64,000 nt of DNA from JANRIG01 sp033765235 (GTDB lineage Bacteria; Bacteroidota; Bacteroidia; Cytophagales; UBA9547), in assembly GCA_033765235.1 (NCBI GenBank), contig JANRIG010000012.1, positions 1 to 64,000 on the forward strand. Direction: 5' to 3'. Shown here piece by piece: positions 1 through 8,340 of the stretch. How positions within the stretch are numbered: the stretch's first letter is position 1; each line of letters begins with the position of its first letter. The notes under the pieces were generated by a model, which worked only from the letters and a program-made list of their open reading frames with translations, had not been told where the DNA came from and searched no databases. The translations under genes were made by a program, and so were the position numbers.

Positions 1-210
1 AAAGATAGAAAGTATCAAATTTGGGAAAGAAATCCATTAAGTATAGAATTGAGAACTAAAGAAGTAAGTGAGCAAAAGCTAGATTATATCCATTTGAACC
101 CAGTTAAGGCAGGAATATGCCATTCTAGTATAGAGTATAAATATTCCTCAGCAAAATTTTATGAACTTAATCAAGAAGAATGGGATTTTTTAACATATTT
201 ATTTGAGTAG
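1..210 (+). CDS. REP-associated tyrosine transposase (IS200-like), 3' end only
   Basis: An open frame runs from the first base to a TAG at 208-210 and encodes the last 69 residues of a protein. The segment QKLDYIHLNPVKAG, then a YKYSSAKFYE-type tail, matches the C-terminus of the Y1_Tnp/RAYT family. The tyrosine in YIHxNPVxAG is, from family knowledge, the catalytic residue that attacks DNA at REP-type hairpins. The N-terminal HUH motif lies outside the window, so intactness cannot be judged. A hairpin starts 17 bases after the stop and could be the substrate. The neighbouring YceI gene points the other way and is unrelated. Confidence 0.8.
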   Translation, partial: KDRKYQIWERNPLSIELRTKEVSEQKLDYIHLNPVKAGICHSSIEYKYSSAKFYELNQEEWDFLTYLFE

Positions 211-226
211 ATTTGAGGCGAGTTTG

Positions 227-251
227 CTTGTTGGTGAAGAACACCAACAAG
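227..251. repeat. Perfect hairpin next to the RAYT transposase
   Basis: CTTGTTGGTG (227-236) and CACCAACAAG (242-251) form a perfect 10-bp stem with a five-base loop, AAGAA. It lies immediately downstream of the RAYT gene, where REP/BIME hairpins recognised by this transposase family are commonly found. No T-run follows, so a simple terminator is less likely. I saw no second copy in this window. Confidence 0.6.
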
Positions 252-307
252 GGCGAAGAAGATTGAAGATTGAAAAATCACCATGTATTCCAGAATTGAG
301 GTTAATC

Positions 308-856
308 TTACTTAATCTTTACCATCACTGCGTCCGCTTTCACACTTACCACCTCTGCTATTTTTTGAAACACTATTTTGGGTATCTCTATGTTATGGTC
401 GGCAAGCTTCACACTAAACTCTGACGTAACTTTCACATTATCACTTATCAGCACGGTGACACCTATTTTTTTATTTTGCTTCGCTCCGTGTATGTCTACT
501 ATTCCATCTGCTTCAGTAGTATATGTGCCTACCTTAGAAGGGTCTATGTGCGTTGACAATTTACCTGCAAAAGTAGAATACTTGTATTTGGCAGATTCCA
601 TGTAGTTTTCGTTGAAGTGTTCCTCCATGAGCGATGACTCAAACTTAAATGAGGTATTGAGTATACGCACCACTATAGAGTCATTGGCAAAATTTACAAT
701 AGCAGTAAAATCCATGCTTTTACCCTCTATATCTTCCAGTGGTGCCTTGGAGTAAAACGTGATACTTGATTTTTTAACATCGTTTTTGTAAATCTGTGCT
801 TGCAATACACTCACTGTCAGCGCAATAATGAGAACAGTACTTTTAATAATTTTCAT
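308..856 (-). CDS. YceI-family periplasmic protein
   Basis: 182 residues with an N-terminal signal peptide (MKIIKSTVLIIALTVSVLQAQ). The rest is a lipocalin-like YceI domain: an early SSITFYSKAPLEDIEG segment, a central stretch about fine-graded deviations (FKFESSLMEEHFNENYMES) and a late SDNVKVTSEFSVKLADHNIEIP strand. YceI proteins bind isoprenoid-type lipids, probably quinone-related, in the periplasm; the ligand here is unknown. It lies 10 bases downstream of the DUF5777 gene on the same strand. Similar pairs occur in Bacteroidota respiratory or stress clusters, so the two probably form one transcript. Confidence 0.85.
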   Translation of the reverse strand: MKIIKSTVLIIALTVSVLQAQIYKNDVKKSSITFYSKAPLEDIEGKSMDFTAIVNFANDSIVVRILNTSFKFESSLMEEHFNENYMESAKYKYSTFAGKLSTHIDPSKVGTYTTEADGIVDIHGAKQNKKIGVTVLISDNVKVTSEFSVKLADHNIEIPKIVFQKIAEVVSVKADAVMVKIK

Positions 857-866
857 AACAATTAAT

Positions 867-1742
867 TTAAACTTTAAAAACCCTCGAAATATTAAACCCT
901 ATAAGTATGTTACCTTTGAATATGTCTACCTGGGTATAATTCACAAATTGTGTCTCAGCTATGCCTGTACTGTTGGTAAAAAACAGTTGGAATACATGCC
1001 CGCCTGTCTCTATATCAAATCCTATGCCTGCGCTATTGTGGTAGCTAATACCATTATTACTGCTAAACTTACTTGCTTGCAAATTATATTCCAATGTAAC
1101 GGCAGTGCGTTTAGTAATTTTCAGCCTCGAAGCTCCAAGTATTGCAAACTTATGATTATCGTCAGAGTACATTTGCACAAGATTGTAATACAGCAGCATA
1201 GGTGCCACTTGCAACGAAAATTTCTCGCTAAATTTGCGAGCTATTATCACTTGATGTGCATACTGAAGCCTATTTGTAAGCTTAAAATCTGTAATGCCTA
1301 AGTAATATTTTGACGTGACATAATACACCCCCGACATCCATGTCAAGCTCACAGGCATTTTATTATCAGTGGTTTGCCTTAATAATCTTGTCTTAATGAA
1401 TGCATCTGTAAGCCCATCAATTTTAGTACGCCCAATCCCTATCATACACCTTCCATTGTAGCTGTACTCCAAGCCCAACCTGATATTAGCGTAGTCAAGT
1501 CCAAAAAAAGACTGCAACACATCGTCAGTATTGAGGTTGCCAAAGTGATGGGTTATTCTAAAATCCAATGTGCGGTTTCCCAATGTCTCTATGCTATGGG
1601 TATTTATGACACGGGTACTCTTAAATGTAGACTTGGTATACTCCCTCACAGGCTGCTCGGCTTCATTGAGCATGGTACTCATATCTTGCGACATGATATC
1701 ATTTTGAATCAATATATATAATATGACAATCAAATATTTCAT
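867..1742 (-). CDS. DUF5777 family outer-membrane-type beta-barrel protein
   Basis: 291 residues with a short hydrophobic N-terminus. The FKSTRVINTHSIET segment, then LDFRITHHFG and an FFGLDYANIRLGLEYSYN region, are hallmarks of DUF5777. Alternating hydrophobic strands and an aromatic C-terminal strand (ILIGFNISRVFKV) suggest an outer-membrane barrel. The family has no assigned reaction. It often sits beside YceI proteins and cytochrome genes in Bacteroidota, and here it is followed by a YceI gene after 10 bases. It is first in this two-gene unit. The start ATG at 1742 is preceded by an AT-rich intergenic region shared with the divergent pst operon. Confidence 0.75.
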   Translation of the reverse strand: MKYLIVILYILIQNDIMSQDMSTMLNEAEQPVREYTKSTFKSTRVINTHSIETLGNRTLDFRITHHFGNLNTDDVLQSFFGLDYANIRLGLEYSYNGRCMIGIGRTKIDGLTDAFIKTRLLRQTTDNKMPVSLTWMSGVYYVTSKYYLGITDFKLTNRLQYAHQVIIARKFSEKFSLQVAPMLLYYNLVQMYSDDNHKFAILGASRLKITKRTAVTLEYNLQASKFSSNNGISYHNSAGIGFDIETGGHVFQLFFTNSTGIAETQFVNYTQVDIFKGNILIGFNISRVFKV

Positions 1743-1890
1743 GCTGCAAATATATTTACATATTTCAATATTTTATTACAAAATCAAATACAGACACAAA
1801 TATTAAGGCCAAATGCATATCCCAATATTAAATAATTGTTAAGTTATCATAAAATTTGCATAAAAAATATACTTCTTATCATTGCGTAAT

Positions 1891-1898
1891 TATATTTG
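1891..1898 (+). promoter_or_regulatory. TAnnTTTG -7 box upstream of pstS
   Basis: TATATTTG matches the Bacteroidota -7 consensus TAnnTTTG and lies 73 bases before the pstS ATG. A correctly spaced upstream TTTG (-33) element was not found, so support is partial. Confidence 0.35.
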
Positions 1899-1971
1899 AG
1901 GCAAAATATTAATTAGCTTATCTGAAACATAAAAAAAGTATTTATAATTATTAACTAAATTTAACCCCGTT

Positions 1972-2787
1972 ATGAAAAAGGTTATCGCTCTGTTTGCTTA
2001 CTTATTTATTACATTTTCTAACATTGCCCAAACCGTGAAAATCAAAGGCAGTGATACTATGCTACCTATGATGCAGCTGCAAGTAGAAGCATTTCTCAAA
2101 AGATATGGGGGCGATATCAATGTCACAGGTGGTGGTAGCGGTACAGGCATCACTGCCCTGCTGGATGGCAGTATAGACATAGCCATGTCTTCAAGAGACC
2201 TGAAAATGGCCGAAAAACTTAAATTTGAAGACAAAAAAGCTGACCTCAAAGTAGTGCAAATTGCTAACGATGCACTATCAGTGATAGTAAACCCCAGCAA
2301 CAAAATTCTTAGCCTTACCCGAGAGCAGCTCGAAGGAATATTCACCGGCAAAACTGTGAATTGGAAAGAAGTAGGTGGCGAAGACCTCCCTATAGTAGTA
2401 TATACTCGCGAGTCTAGCTCAGGCACCTATGAGTTTATGAAAGAGCATGTAATGAGCAAAAAAGAATTTTCAAAATCTGCTATATCTACCTCTGCTACTG
2501 CACAGATTGTATATGCAGTGAGTCAAAACAAAGCAGCCATAGGTTATGTAGGATTAGCATATGTAGAGCCTATAGTGAAAGCTATATCTATATCTTATGA
2601 TGGAGGCCAAAAATTTATTGCACCTACTTTTAACAATGCTTTCAACAAAATTTACCCTGTCACCAGACCATTGTATCTCATGTATGGCGGTGCCAACGAA
2701 AAACAAGTAAAACCATTTTTGGATTTTGTATTATCTATCTACGGTCAAAAATTAGTCACACACAAAGGATATATACCTCTTAAATAA
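1972..2787 (+). CDS. pstS: Phosphate ABC transporter substrate-binding protein PstS
   Basis: 271 residues with a signal peptide ending near IAQ at residue 20. It is the periplasmic phosphate receptor of the Pst importer. Phosphate-binding loops are visible: GSDTM (about 26-30), GGGSGTG (about 53-59), SSRD (about 73-76) and RESSSGTYEF (about 146-155). The hinge-lobe segment LTREQLEGIFTGKTVNWKEV is typical. The protein is shorter than E. coli PstS but usual for the PstS-2 type in Bacteroidota. It begins the pstSCAB operon, and its TAA is separated from the TTG of pstC by one base, implying translational coupling. Phosphate control is expected from the family, but no Pho box was identified. Confidence 0.93.
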   Translation: MKKVIALFAYLFITFSNIAQTVKIKGSDTMLPMMQLQVEAFLKRYGGDINVTGGGSGTGITALLDGSIDIAMSSRDLKMAEKLKFEDKKADLKVVQIANDALSVIVNPSNKILSLTREQLEGIFTGKTVNWKEVGGEDLPIVVYTRESSSGTYEFMKEHVMSKKEFSKSAISTSATAQIVYAVSQNKAAIGYVGLAYVEPIVKAISISYDGGQKFIAPTFNNAFNKIYPVTRPLYLMYGGANEKQVKPFLDFVLSIYGQKLVTHKGYIPLK

Positions 2788-2788
2788 A

Positions 2789-3970
2789 TTGAACTTAGCC
2801 AAACTCAAAGACAAATTTTTTGAGTCGGTCATTTACAGCACCGGCATCATTTCTATTGTAATAGTATTGTTTATTGTATACTTTCTTTTCAAAGAAGGTA
2901 TAGGTATATTTGACAAGCAACCACTCGAAGAGGGATATTGTGCGGTAGTACACCACTACAACCATGTGAATAAAATAAGCCCGGAGCAAATAAAAAAAAT
3001 AGTAGAGGGCGACCTTACCAATTGGAAAGACCTGGGAGGCAGCTATGACTCTATATATCTTTTTACACTGTCTGATATTGAATATAAGTTTACTGCCGAA
3101 GAACTTGGCGAAAATTTTGAGCATCTCAATGAAAAAATTGCCCAATATGTATCACTAAATACAGGCATACTTGCCATATTGCCCGAAAAATATGTAGAAA
3201 AATCTCTTACACGCATTAAACTTGATAAAGTGTCTCTTGCAGGTTTTTTCAATGGGCAAGATTGGTACCCTGCTTCTGCACCAAGTCCGCAATTTGGAGC
3301 ATTGCCTATACTACTTGGCAGCCTCATAGTAAGTATAGGTGCTATGCTCATAGCCATTCCTATTGGCATATTAGTAGCCATATTTTTAGCAGAACTGGCA
3401 TCGCCGGCGGTGAAAAATGTAATGAAGTCGGCTACCGAGTTGTTGTCAGGGATACCCTCAGTGGTATATGGTTTTTTTGGCATAGTAGTGGTAGTGCCTT
3501 TTATCAAAGACCTTTTTAACCTTAATATAGGAGAGACAGCCCTTGCAGGCAGTGTAATATTGGCTATAATAGCCTTGCCCGCCATCATATCATTGGCAGA
3601 AGATGCCATAAGTTCGGTACCCAAAGAGCTAAAAATTGCCAGTCTTGCACTGGGAGCATCACACTGGCAAACTATAGTAAGAGTGATGGTGCCGGCTGCA
3701 TCCAGCGGCATTATATCAGCATCTATATTGGGAATAGGCAGAGCCTTTGGCGAAACTATGGCTGTACTCATGGTCACCGGCAATGCTGCCCTCATGCCAA
3801 CTACATTTTTGCAGCCTGTGCGCACCATCACTGCCACCATAGCAGCAGAACTCGGCGAGGCATCCACAGGAGGCTTGCACTATCAATCATTGTTTATACT
3901 CGGCAGCATATTGTTTGTCATTACGTTTATTTTTAACCTTTCAGCAGAGTTGGTTGCAGCCAAAAAATAA
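2789..3970 (+). CDS. pstC: Phosphate ABC transporter permease PstC with a PstS-like periplasmic insertion
   Basis: 393 residues from a TTG start one base after the pstS stop. TM1 is about 14-34. A periplasmic stretch of about 100 residues (about 48-150) follows, then the standard BPD_transp_1 permease core (about 170-390) with the EAA-type loop LKIASLALGASHWQTIVRVMVPAA. The insertion resembles part of PstS: EQIKKIVEGDLTNWKDLGG parallels EQLEGIFTGKTVNWKEVGG, and the later IAQYVSLNTGILAILPEKYVE parallels IVYAVSQNKAAIGYVGLAYVE. PstC pairs with PstA to form the membrane channel. A classical PstC is about 300-320 residues, so the extra length is due to this insertion. Confidence 0.92.
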   Translation: MNLAKLKDKFFESVIYSTGIISIVIVLFIVYFLFKEGIGIFDKQPLEEGYCAVVHHYNHVNKISPEQIKKIVEGDLTNWKDLGGSYDSIYLFTLSDIEYKFTAEELGENFEHLNEKIAQYVSLNTGILAILPEKYVEKSLTRIKLDKVSLAGFFNGQDWYPASAPSPQFGALPILLGSLIVSIGAMLIAIPIGILVAIFLAELASPAVKNVMKSATELLSGIPSVVYGFFGIVVVVPFIKDLFNLNIGETALAGSVILAIIALPAIISLAEDAISSVPKELKIASLALGASHWQTIVRVMVPAASSGIISASILGIGRAFGETMAVLMVTGNAALMPTTFLQPVRTITATIAAELGEASTGGLHYQSLFILGSILFVITFIFNLSAELVAAKK

Positions 3971-3972
3971 AT

Positions 3973-4815
3973 ATGAAAAAAGAATTAGTACAAAAAATAG
4001 CGTTCACATCTATCACCATACTTTCGTTTACTATTGTATCCGTAGTGTTGCTCATACTTGGTTTTATTGTGGTCAAAGGTATAGGTGCCATTAATATAGA
4101 CTTTTTGACCAAAGCTCCTGAAAACGGCATGATGGATGGGGGTATATTTCCGGCCATACTGGGCACCTTGCTGCTAATACTTGGCAGTGCAGCCATAGCA
4201 TTTCCTGTAGGCATATTATCGGGCATTTATATGAACGAATACGCAGCTAATAATTGGTTCAAAAAATTCATAGGCATGATGACTAACAACCTTGCAGGCG
4301 TGCCCTCCATTGTATTCGGTTTATTCGGGTTGGCCATTTTTGTCAACTTTTTAGGCTTTGGGGTAAGTATACTATCCGGATGTCTCACATTGGGTATCTT
4401 GATACTTCCTGTAATCATTCGCACCACCGAAGAGTCGCTCAAGACTATAGAAGACAGCTATAGACAGGCAAGTTTGGCACTGGGAGCCTCTAAGTTGCAG
4501 ACTACCTTTAGTGTAGTGCTTCCTATGGCATTTCCCAACATAGTTACAGGGCTCATTATCAGTATTGGAAGGGTGGCAGGAGAAACAGCCCCAATTATTT
4601 TTACCTGTGCCGCATATTATTTGCCCGAAATCATACTATCATTTCAGACACCCGTAATGGCACTTCCCTATCACTTATATGTGATGGCTACCAGCGGTGT
4701 AGACCTCAACGCATCGCGCAAGATAGCTTTTGGCACTGCTTTGGTGCTGATGACCATGGTATTTATACTAAATCTTAGCGCAGGTGCCGTGAAAAAATAC
4801 ATGTCAAAAAAATAA
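3973..4815 (+). CDS. pstA: Phosphate ABC transporter permease PstA
   Basis: 280 residues and about six membrane segments. TM1 is at about 10-35, and the permease domain follows with the coupling-helix region YRQASLALGASKLQTTFSVVLP. It starts two bases after pstC and precedes pstB by 12 bases. It forms the inner-membrane phosphate channel with PstC, driven by PstB. Length and order are standard, and it lacks the periplasmic insertion seen in PstC. Confidence 0.93.
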   Translation: MKKELVQKIAFTSITILSFTIVSVVLLILGFIVVKGIGAINIDFLTKAPENGMMDGGIFPAILGTLLLILGSAAIAFPVGILSGIYMNEYAANNWFKKFIGMMTNNLAGVPSIVFGLFGLAIFVNFLGFGVSILSGCLTLGILILPVIIRTTEESLKTIEDSYRQASLALGASKLQTTFSVVLPMAFPNIVTGLIISIGRVAGETAPIIFTCAAYYLPEIILSFQTPVMALPYHLYVMATSGVDLNASRKIAFGTALVLMTMVFILNLSAGAVKKYMSKK

Positions 4816-4827
4816 TATAATAACTAT

Positions 4828-5580
4828 ATGGCAATTATTGAATGCAAAAATGTGAACCTTTTTTATGGTAAAAATCAAGCACTAAAGTTGATAAATATGG
4901 ATATTGATGCCAAGTCCATCACCGCATTCATAGGACCTTCAGGCTGTGGCAAATCTACACTTTTGCGCACATTTAATCGTATGAATGACCTGATACCCGG
5001 TGTAAAAATAGACGGTGCCATAAGCATAGAAAATAAAAATATATATGACACAGACATAAATGTTAACGACTTGAGAAAACGAGTGGGAATGGTATTTCAA
5101 AAACCTACCCCATTTCAAATGTCAATATATGAAAACATAGCCTACGGCTTGCGTGTGAACGGTGAGACAAACAACGGCGTGATAAAAGACAAAGTAGAAA
5201 GTGCATTGAAGCAATCAGCCCTTTGGGATGAAGTAAGCAGTAACCTCAAAAAAAGCGCAACACAGCTATCAGGAGGTCAGCAACAAAGACTTTGCATAGC
5301 ACGTACCATAGCTGTAGAGCCCGAAATCATACTTATGGATGAGCCTACCTCTGCACTTGACCCTATATCTACAGCCAAAATTGAAGAATTGGTCAAAGAA
5401 TTGGTCAAAAAATTTACCATAGTAATAGTGACTCATAACATGCAGCAAGCCACAAGAATAAGCCATAAAACTGCTTTTTTCTACATGGGCGAGCTCATAG
5501 AATTTGACATTACCAACAATATATTCAAAAATCCAAAAATAGAACGCACTGCCAACTATGTAAATGGCAACTTTGGATGA
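4828..5580 (+). CDS. pstB: Phosphate ABC transporter ATPase PstB
   Basis: 250 residues, the normal PstB length. Walker A is GPSGCGKST (36-44), the Q-loop lies in VGMVFQKPTPFQMSIYENIA, the signature is LSGGQQQRL, and Walker B/D-loop is IILMDEPTSALDP, with the switch histidine in IVIVTHNMQQA. The YGLRVNG segment is typical of PstB rather than other ABC ATPases. It powers phosphate import through PstCA. The gene that usually follows, phoU, is absent; a WG-repeat protein gene lies downstream instead. Confidence 0.95.
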   Translation: MAIIECKNVNLFYGKNQALKLINMDIDAKSITAFIGPSGCGKSTLLRTFNRMNDLIPGVKIDGAISIENKNIYDTDINVNDLRKRVGMVFQKPTPFQMSIYENIAYGLRVNGETNNGVIKDKVESALKQSALWDEVSSNLKKSATQLSGGQQQRLCIARTIAVEPEIILMDEPTSALDPISTAKIEELVKELVKKFTIVIVTHNMQQATRISHKTAFFYMGELIEFDITNNIFKNPKIERTANYVNGNFG

Positions 5581-5670
5581 TATGGCAGTACCAATTGTAA
5601 AAGTATATTGGTTGACAATATTATTTTGATTATTAATAAAAAATACTTTTTTTTGTTTAATCTAAGCCAT

Positions 5671-6591
5671 ATGCCTATGAAAATAGTTATTATATCATTA
5701 GTAATAGCCTCGCTGTCATGTACTTACGCACAAGACCTAATACCAGACGAGCGCATGACCATGGAAGGTAAAAAATGGGGGTACAAAAATCGCTACACCG
5801 GTGAAAAAGTGACAAAAGCAATTTATGACGTAGCATATGAGTTCAAAGGAAATTTTGCTATTGTAAAAAAAGGCGATAAGCTGGCATACATCAATAGTAA
5901 AGGCAAAGAGATAACCCCTTTTAAATACGATAAAGCTGAAGATTTTATAAACGGATTTGCAAAGGTACAAGTGTTAGACAAACTTGGATTTATAGACAGT
6001 ACAGGTAAAGAGTTGACAGACATTAAATTTATGAGGCTCAACAATTTTAAGGAAGGCTTTGCCACTGCCTCATTAGATGATCTGGGGCGCACGGGCTTTA
6101 TTGACAGCAAAGGTAAAATGTCTTCGAGGTTTTATTTTGACAATGCAGGCTCATATAATGAAGGCATGGTGTGGGTAGAGCTTAGAGGCAAAGTAGGGTT
6201 TTTAAACAAGATGGGTGACGAAATTATAAAACCTAACTATGACTGGGGCACAGACTTTGTCAAAGGATATGCAATAGTGATGAAAAAAAATAAATATGGC
6301 TGCGTAGACCGTATGGGCAAAGAATTTATACCACTCAACTACAACCTTATCAAAAGATACGGACCTGACAGTGCATATATTATCACACTAAACAAAGACT
6401 TGAAATATGGAATATATGGCAACAATGGCAAGCCTTTGCTTCCTGAGCTATTTGCAAAAATATCAGACTATCAAAACTATGGGGGCAAATTGTATGCAGC
6501 AGTATATCGCACAGTGGATGAGATATTTTTTTACATTGACGATAAAGTAAAATGCGTAGAATTTGACGGCAAGGTATGTCCTGAGGAGTAA
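5671..6591 (+). CDS. Exported WG-repeat protein
   Basis: About 306 residues from ATG 5671; a second in-frame ATG at 5677 is equally good. Both place a signal peptide (MKIVIISLVIASLSCTYAQ) at the start. A TTG 63 bases upstream would add an unlikely leader. The body is a chain of about six WG/KWG-type repeats, each with a G[WYF][IL][ND]xxGKE turn followed by a YDxaxxFxxGFAxV strand (for example at AYINSKGKEITPFKYDKAEDF). WG repeats are predicted beta-propeller-like binding modules of unknown ligand. The gene is about 90 bases after pstB; whether it belongs to the pst operon is unclear. Confidence 0.8.
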   Translation: MPMKIVIISLVIASLSCTYAQDLIPDERMTMEGKKWGYKNRYTGEKVTKAIYDVAYEFKGNFAIVKKGDKLAYINSKGKEITPFKYDKAEDFINGFAKVQVLDKLGFIDSTGKELTDIKFMRLNNFKEGFATASLDDLGRTGFIDSKGKMSSRFYFDNAGSYNEGMVWVELRGKVGFLNKMGDEIIKPNYDWGTDFVKGYAIVMKKNKYGCVDRMGKEFIPLNYNLIKRYGPDSAYIITLNKDLKYGIYGNNGKPLLPELFAKISDYQNYGGKLYAAVYRTVDEIFFYIDDKVKCVEFDGKVCPEE

Positions 6592-6619
6592 TTTGGGCAC
6601 TTTTTTTTGCTGTAAATAT

Positions 6620-7318
6620 TTATAAAGCTACTGCCAATCCAAGTACTGCAAGCGAGGCGGGTTTTGCCTTTAGTACCTCTATGCCAAGTGCTTCTAAAGT
6701 AGCCCCTGTGGTTATTACATCGTCAACTAAAGTTACTTTTTTATTATTCAGCAGTTCGGGGTACTTAAGTTCAAAAATATCGCTCACATTATCCCATCTT
6801 TGTTCATTGGTTTTGCGGGTTTGTGTTTGTGTATTTTTTTTTCTGATAATAGCATTGTCTGCTATGTTACAATGTAGCATTTGAGCCAGCCCTTCGCAAA
6901 ATACCATACTTTGATTATAGCCGCGCTTTGCTAGTCTTTTTTTGTGCAGTGGTACAGGCAAAAGTACATCAATACTTTTGGCAAAGTCATTCTGTGCCAA
7001 TATTTGTCCATACCATTTACCCATTTCACAGATGAGCTCTTGATTGCCTCCATATTTTATTTTTTGCAACATTTTTTGGGTTTTGCCTTTTTTTGAATAT
7101 TTGAGAAATGCTATGGCAAATTGCAATTGCAACCTTCCTTGTAGCCTGAGATACAAAGGATTATTGGGGGCTTCATGATATTGTGTAAATGGTAATTTGG
7201 CTCTGCACAGCGTACATATTTCAGGCTCATGATTGAGTTCTGCGTCACATACAGCACAATACTTGGGATAGATAAGGCTTAAAAAATCATCTATATATAT
7301 TTTCAGTAGGCTATTCAA
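6620..7318 (-). CDS. ComF-family phosphoribosyltransferase-like protein
   Basis: 232 residues. An N-terminal zinc-ribbon-like part has paired cysteines (YCAVCDAEL, then CTLCRAKL). A C-terminal type I PRTase fold carries the PRPP-binding motif VTLVDDVITTGATLEA and the RGYNQS loop. ComF relatives aid DNA uptake in naturally competent bacteria, but most family members have no tested function. It overlaps the upstream barrel gene by four bases (ATGA), placing it last in the Rpn-dut-barrel-ComF transcript. Confidence 0.85.
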   Translation of the reverse strand: MNSLLKIYIDDFLSLIYPKYCAVCDAELNHEPEICTLCRAKLPFTQYHEAPNNPLYLRLQGRLQLQFAIAFLKYSKKGKTQKMLQKIKYGGNQELICEMGKWYGQILAQNDFAKSIDVLLPVPLHKKRLAKRGYNQSMVFCEGLAQMLHCNIADNAIIRKKNTQTQTRKTNEQRWDNVSDIFELKYPELLNNKKVTLVDDVITTGATLEALGIEVLKAKPASLAVLGLAVAL

Positions 7319-7902
7319 TGGGTAGATTTTATGAAGGTGTACCTGATAGAAAATGTAAGATAATTGTGATACAGGCCTCTGGTAAATAACAGATTATAGT
7401 TATTAATAGGTATGGCAGAGTACAGCCATCTTGCATTTATGGCCCATTCTTCTGCAAGTTTATATTCTATACCTGCCAAATAGGCAAAGTCAAATGTATG
7501 CATTACATATTTTACATCATTATACCCAAAGCCGGACATATCGTATTTGGCTGATAGTAAATAGTTTATACACATGCCAAATTGCAGGTGCCATTTTTTT
7601 TGTGCTTCATACATGATGGTGAGCGGAAAGTCTATATAATCAAAAGATGATTTGAGAAAAGGTTGAGAAATGGTGGAGCCGGCCCCTTTGATGCTATATA
7701 GAATTTCCAGTTGAAATTTCATCTTTTTAGCCAATTTTAAGGTGCCTGCCAACCCTGTATTGATGCCCGGCTTGTTGTATCCCCATATAAAATCTCCATC
7801 TACTTGTGCCACATTGAGCCCCAATATTACTTTACCATCAAGACCTTGTGCAAATACAGTACATACATTGATTGATAATAAGAAAAATAATAATATTTTC
7901 AT
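7315..7902 (-). CDS. Outer-membrane beta-barrel protein (PorT/OMP_b-brl-like)
   Basis: 195 residues with a signal peptide (MKILLFFLLSINVCTVFAQG). The remainder is a series of amphipathic strands, including the FDYIDFPLTIMYEAQKKWHLQFG segment typical of the Bacteroidota PorT-like/outer-membrane-barrel family, ending in a strand rich in aromatic residues (YLTFSIRYTFI). It probably forms an eight-stranded barrel. No ligand or partner can be named. It lies six bases after dut and overlaps the ComF-like gene by four bases. Confidence 0.7.
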   Translation of the reverse strand: MKILLFFLLSINVCTVFAQGLDGKVILGLNVAQVDGDFIWGYNKPGINTGLAGTLKLAKKMKFQLEILYSIKGAGSTISQPFLKSSFDYIDFPLTIMYEAQKKWHLQFGMCINYLLSAKYDMSGFGYNDVKYVMHTFDFAYLAGIEYKLAEEWAINARWLYSAIPINNYNLLFTRGLYHNYLTFSIRYTFIKSTH

Positions 7903-7908
7903 CTAAAT

Positions 7909-8340
7909 TTATTTACCTGTGCTGCCATAGCCTCCTACACCTCTATATGTATCAGTCAGTACACTTGTCTGCTCCCACTCTATAGTTTCGTGTTTTGCTA
8001 CTATCAATTGAGCAATTCTTTCGCCCGGCATTATCACAAAAGGCTCATCAGATAGATTTACTAATAGTACTTTTATTTCGCCTCTATAGTCAGCATCTAT
8101 GGTGCCGGGGCTATTGAGTACAGTGACCCCGTGCTTGAATGCGAGTCCGCTTCGAGGACGTATTTGCGCTTCGTAACCAATAGGGATTTCCATAAATAAT
8201 CCGGTGGGTATCAGTACTCTCTGCAATGATTTTACGGTAATTTCGGCATCTGTATTTGCCTGCAAATCAAGACCTGCAGAATGTGGTGTTTGATATTTGG
8301 GAAGTTCAAACTTGCTTTGGTTGATAATTTTTATTTTCAT
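7909..8340 (-). CDS. dut: Deoxyuridine 5'-triphosphate nucleotidohydrolase (dUTPase)
   Basis: 143 residues, the usual trimeric dUTPase length. All five motifs are visible: HSAGLDL (I), RPRSGLAFKHG (II), GTIDADYRGEIKV (III), PGERIAQLIV (IV) and the C-terminal glycine-rich YRGVGGYGSTGK (V). It hydrolyses dUTP to dUMP and pyrophosphate, which limits uracil incorporation and supplies thymidylate synthesis. Its start overlaps the stop of the upstream Rpn gene (ATGA), so the two are translationally coupled. Confidence 0.96.
   Translation of the reverse strand: MKIKIINQSKFELPKYQTPHSAGLDLQANTDAEITVKSLQRVLIPTGLFMEIPIGYEAQIRPRSGLAFKHGVTVLNSPGTIDADYRGEIKVLLVNLSDEPFVIMPGERIAQLIVAKHETIEWEQTSVLTDTYRGVGGYGSTGK

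Noticed and set aside
3043..3867. Minus-strand 274-residue frame opposite pstC
   Set aside because: It overlaps the strongly conserved PstC coding sequence and shows no family match.
5608..5670. TTG start for the WG-repeat protein 63 bases upstream of 5671
   Set aside because: It adds a hydrophobic leader that would disrupt the signal peptide; the ATG at 5671 or 5677 fits better.
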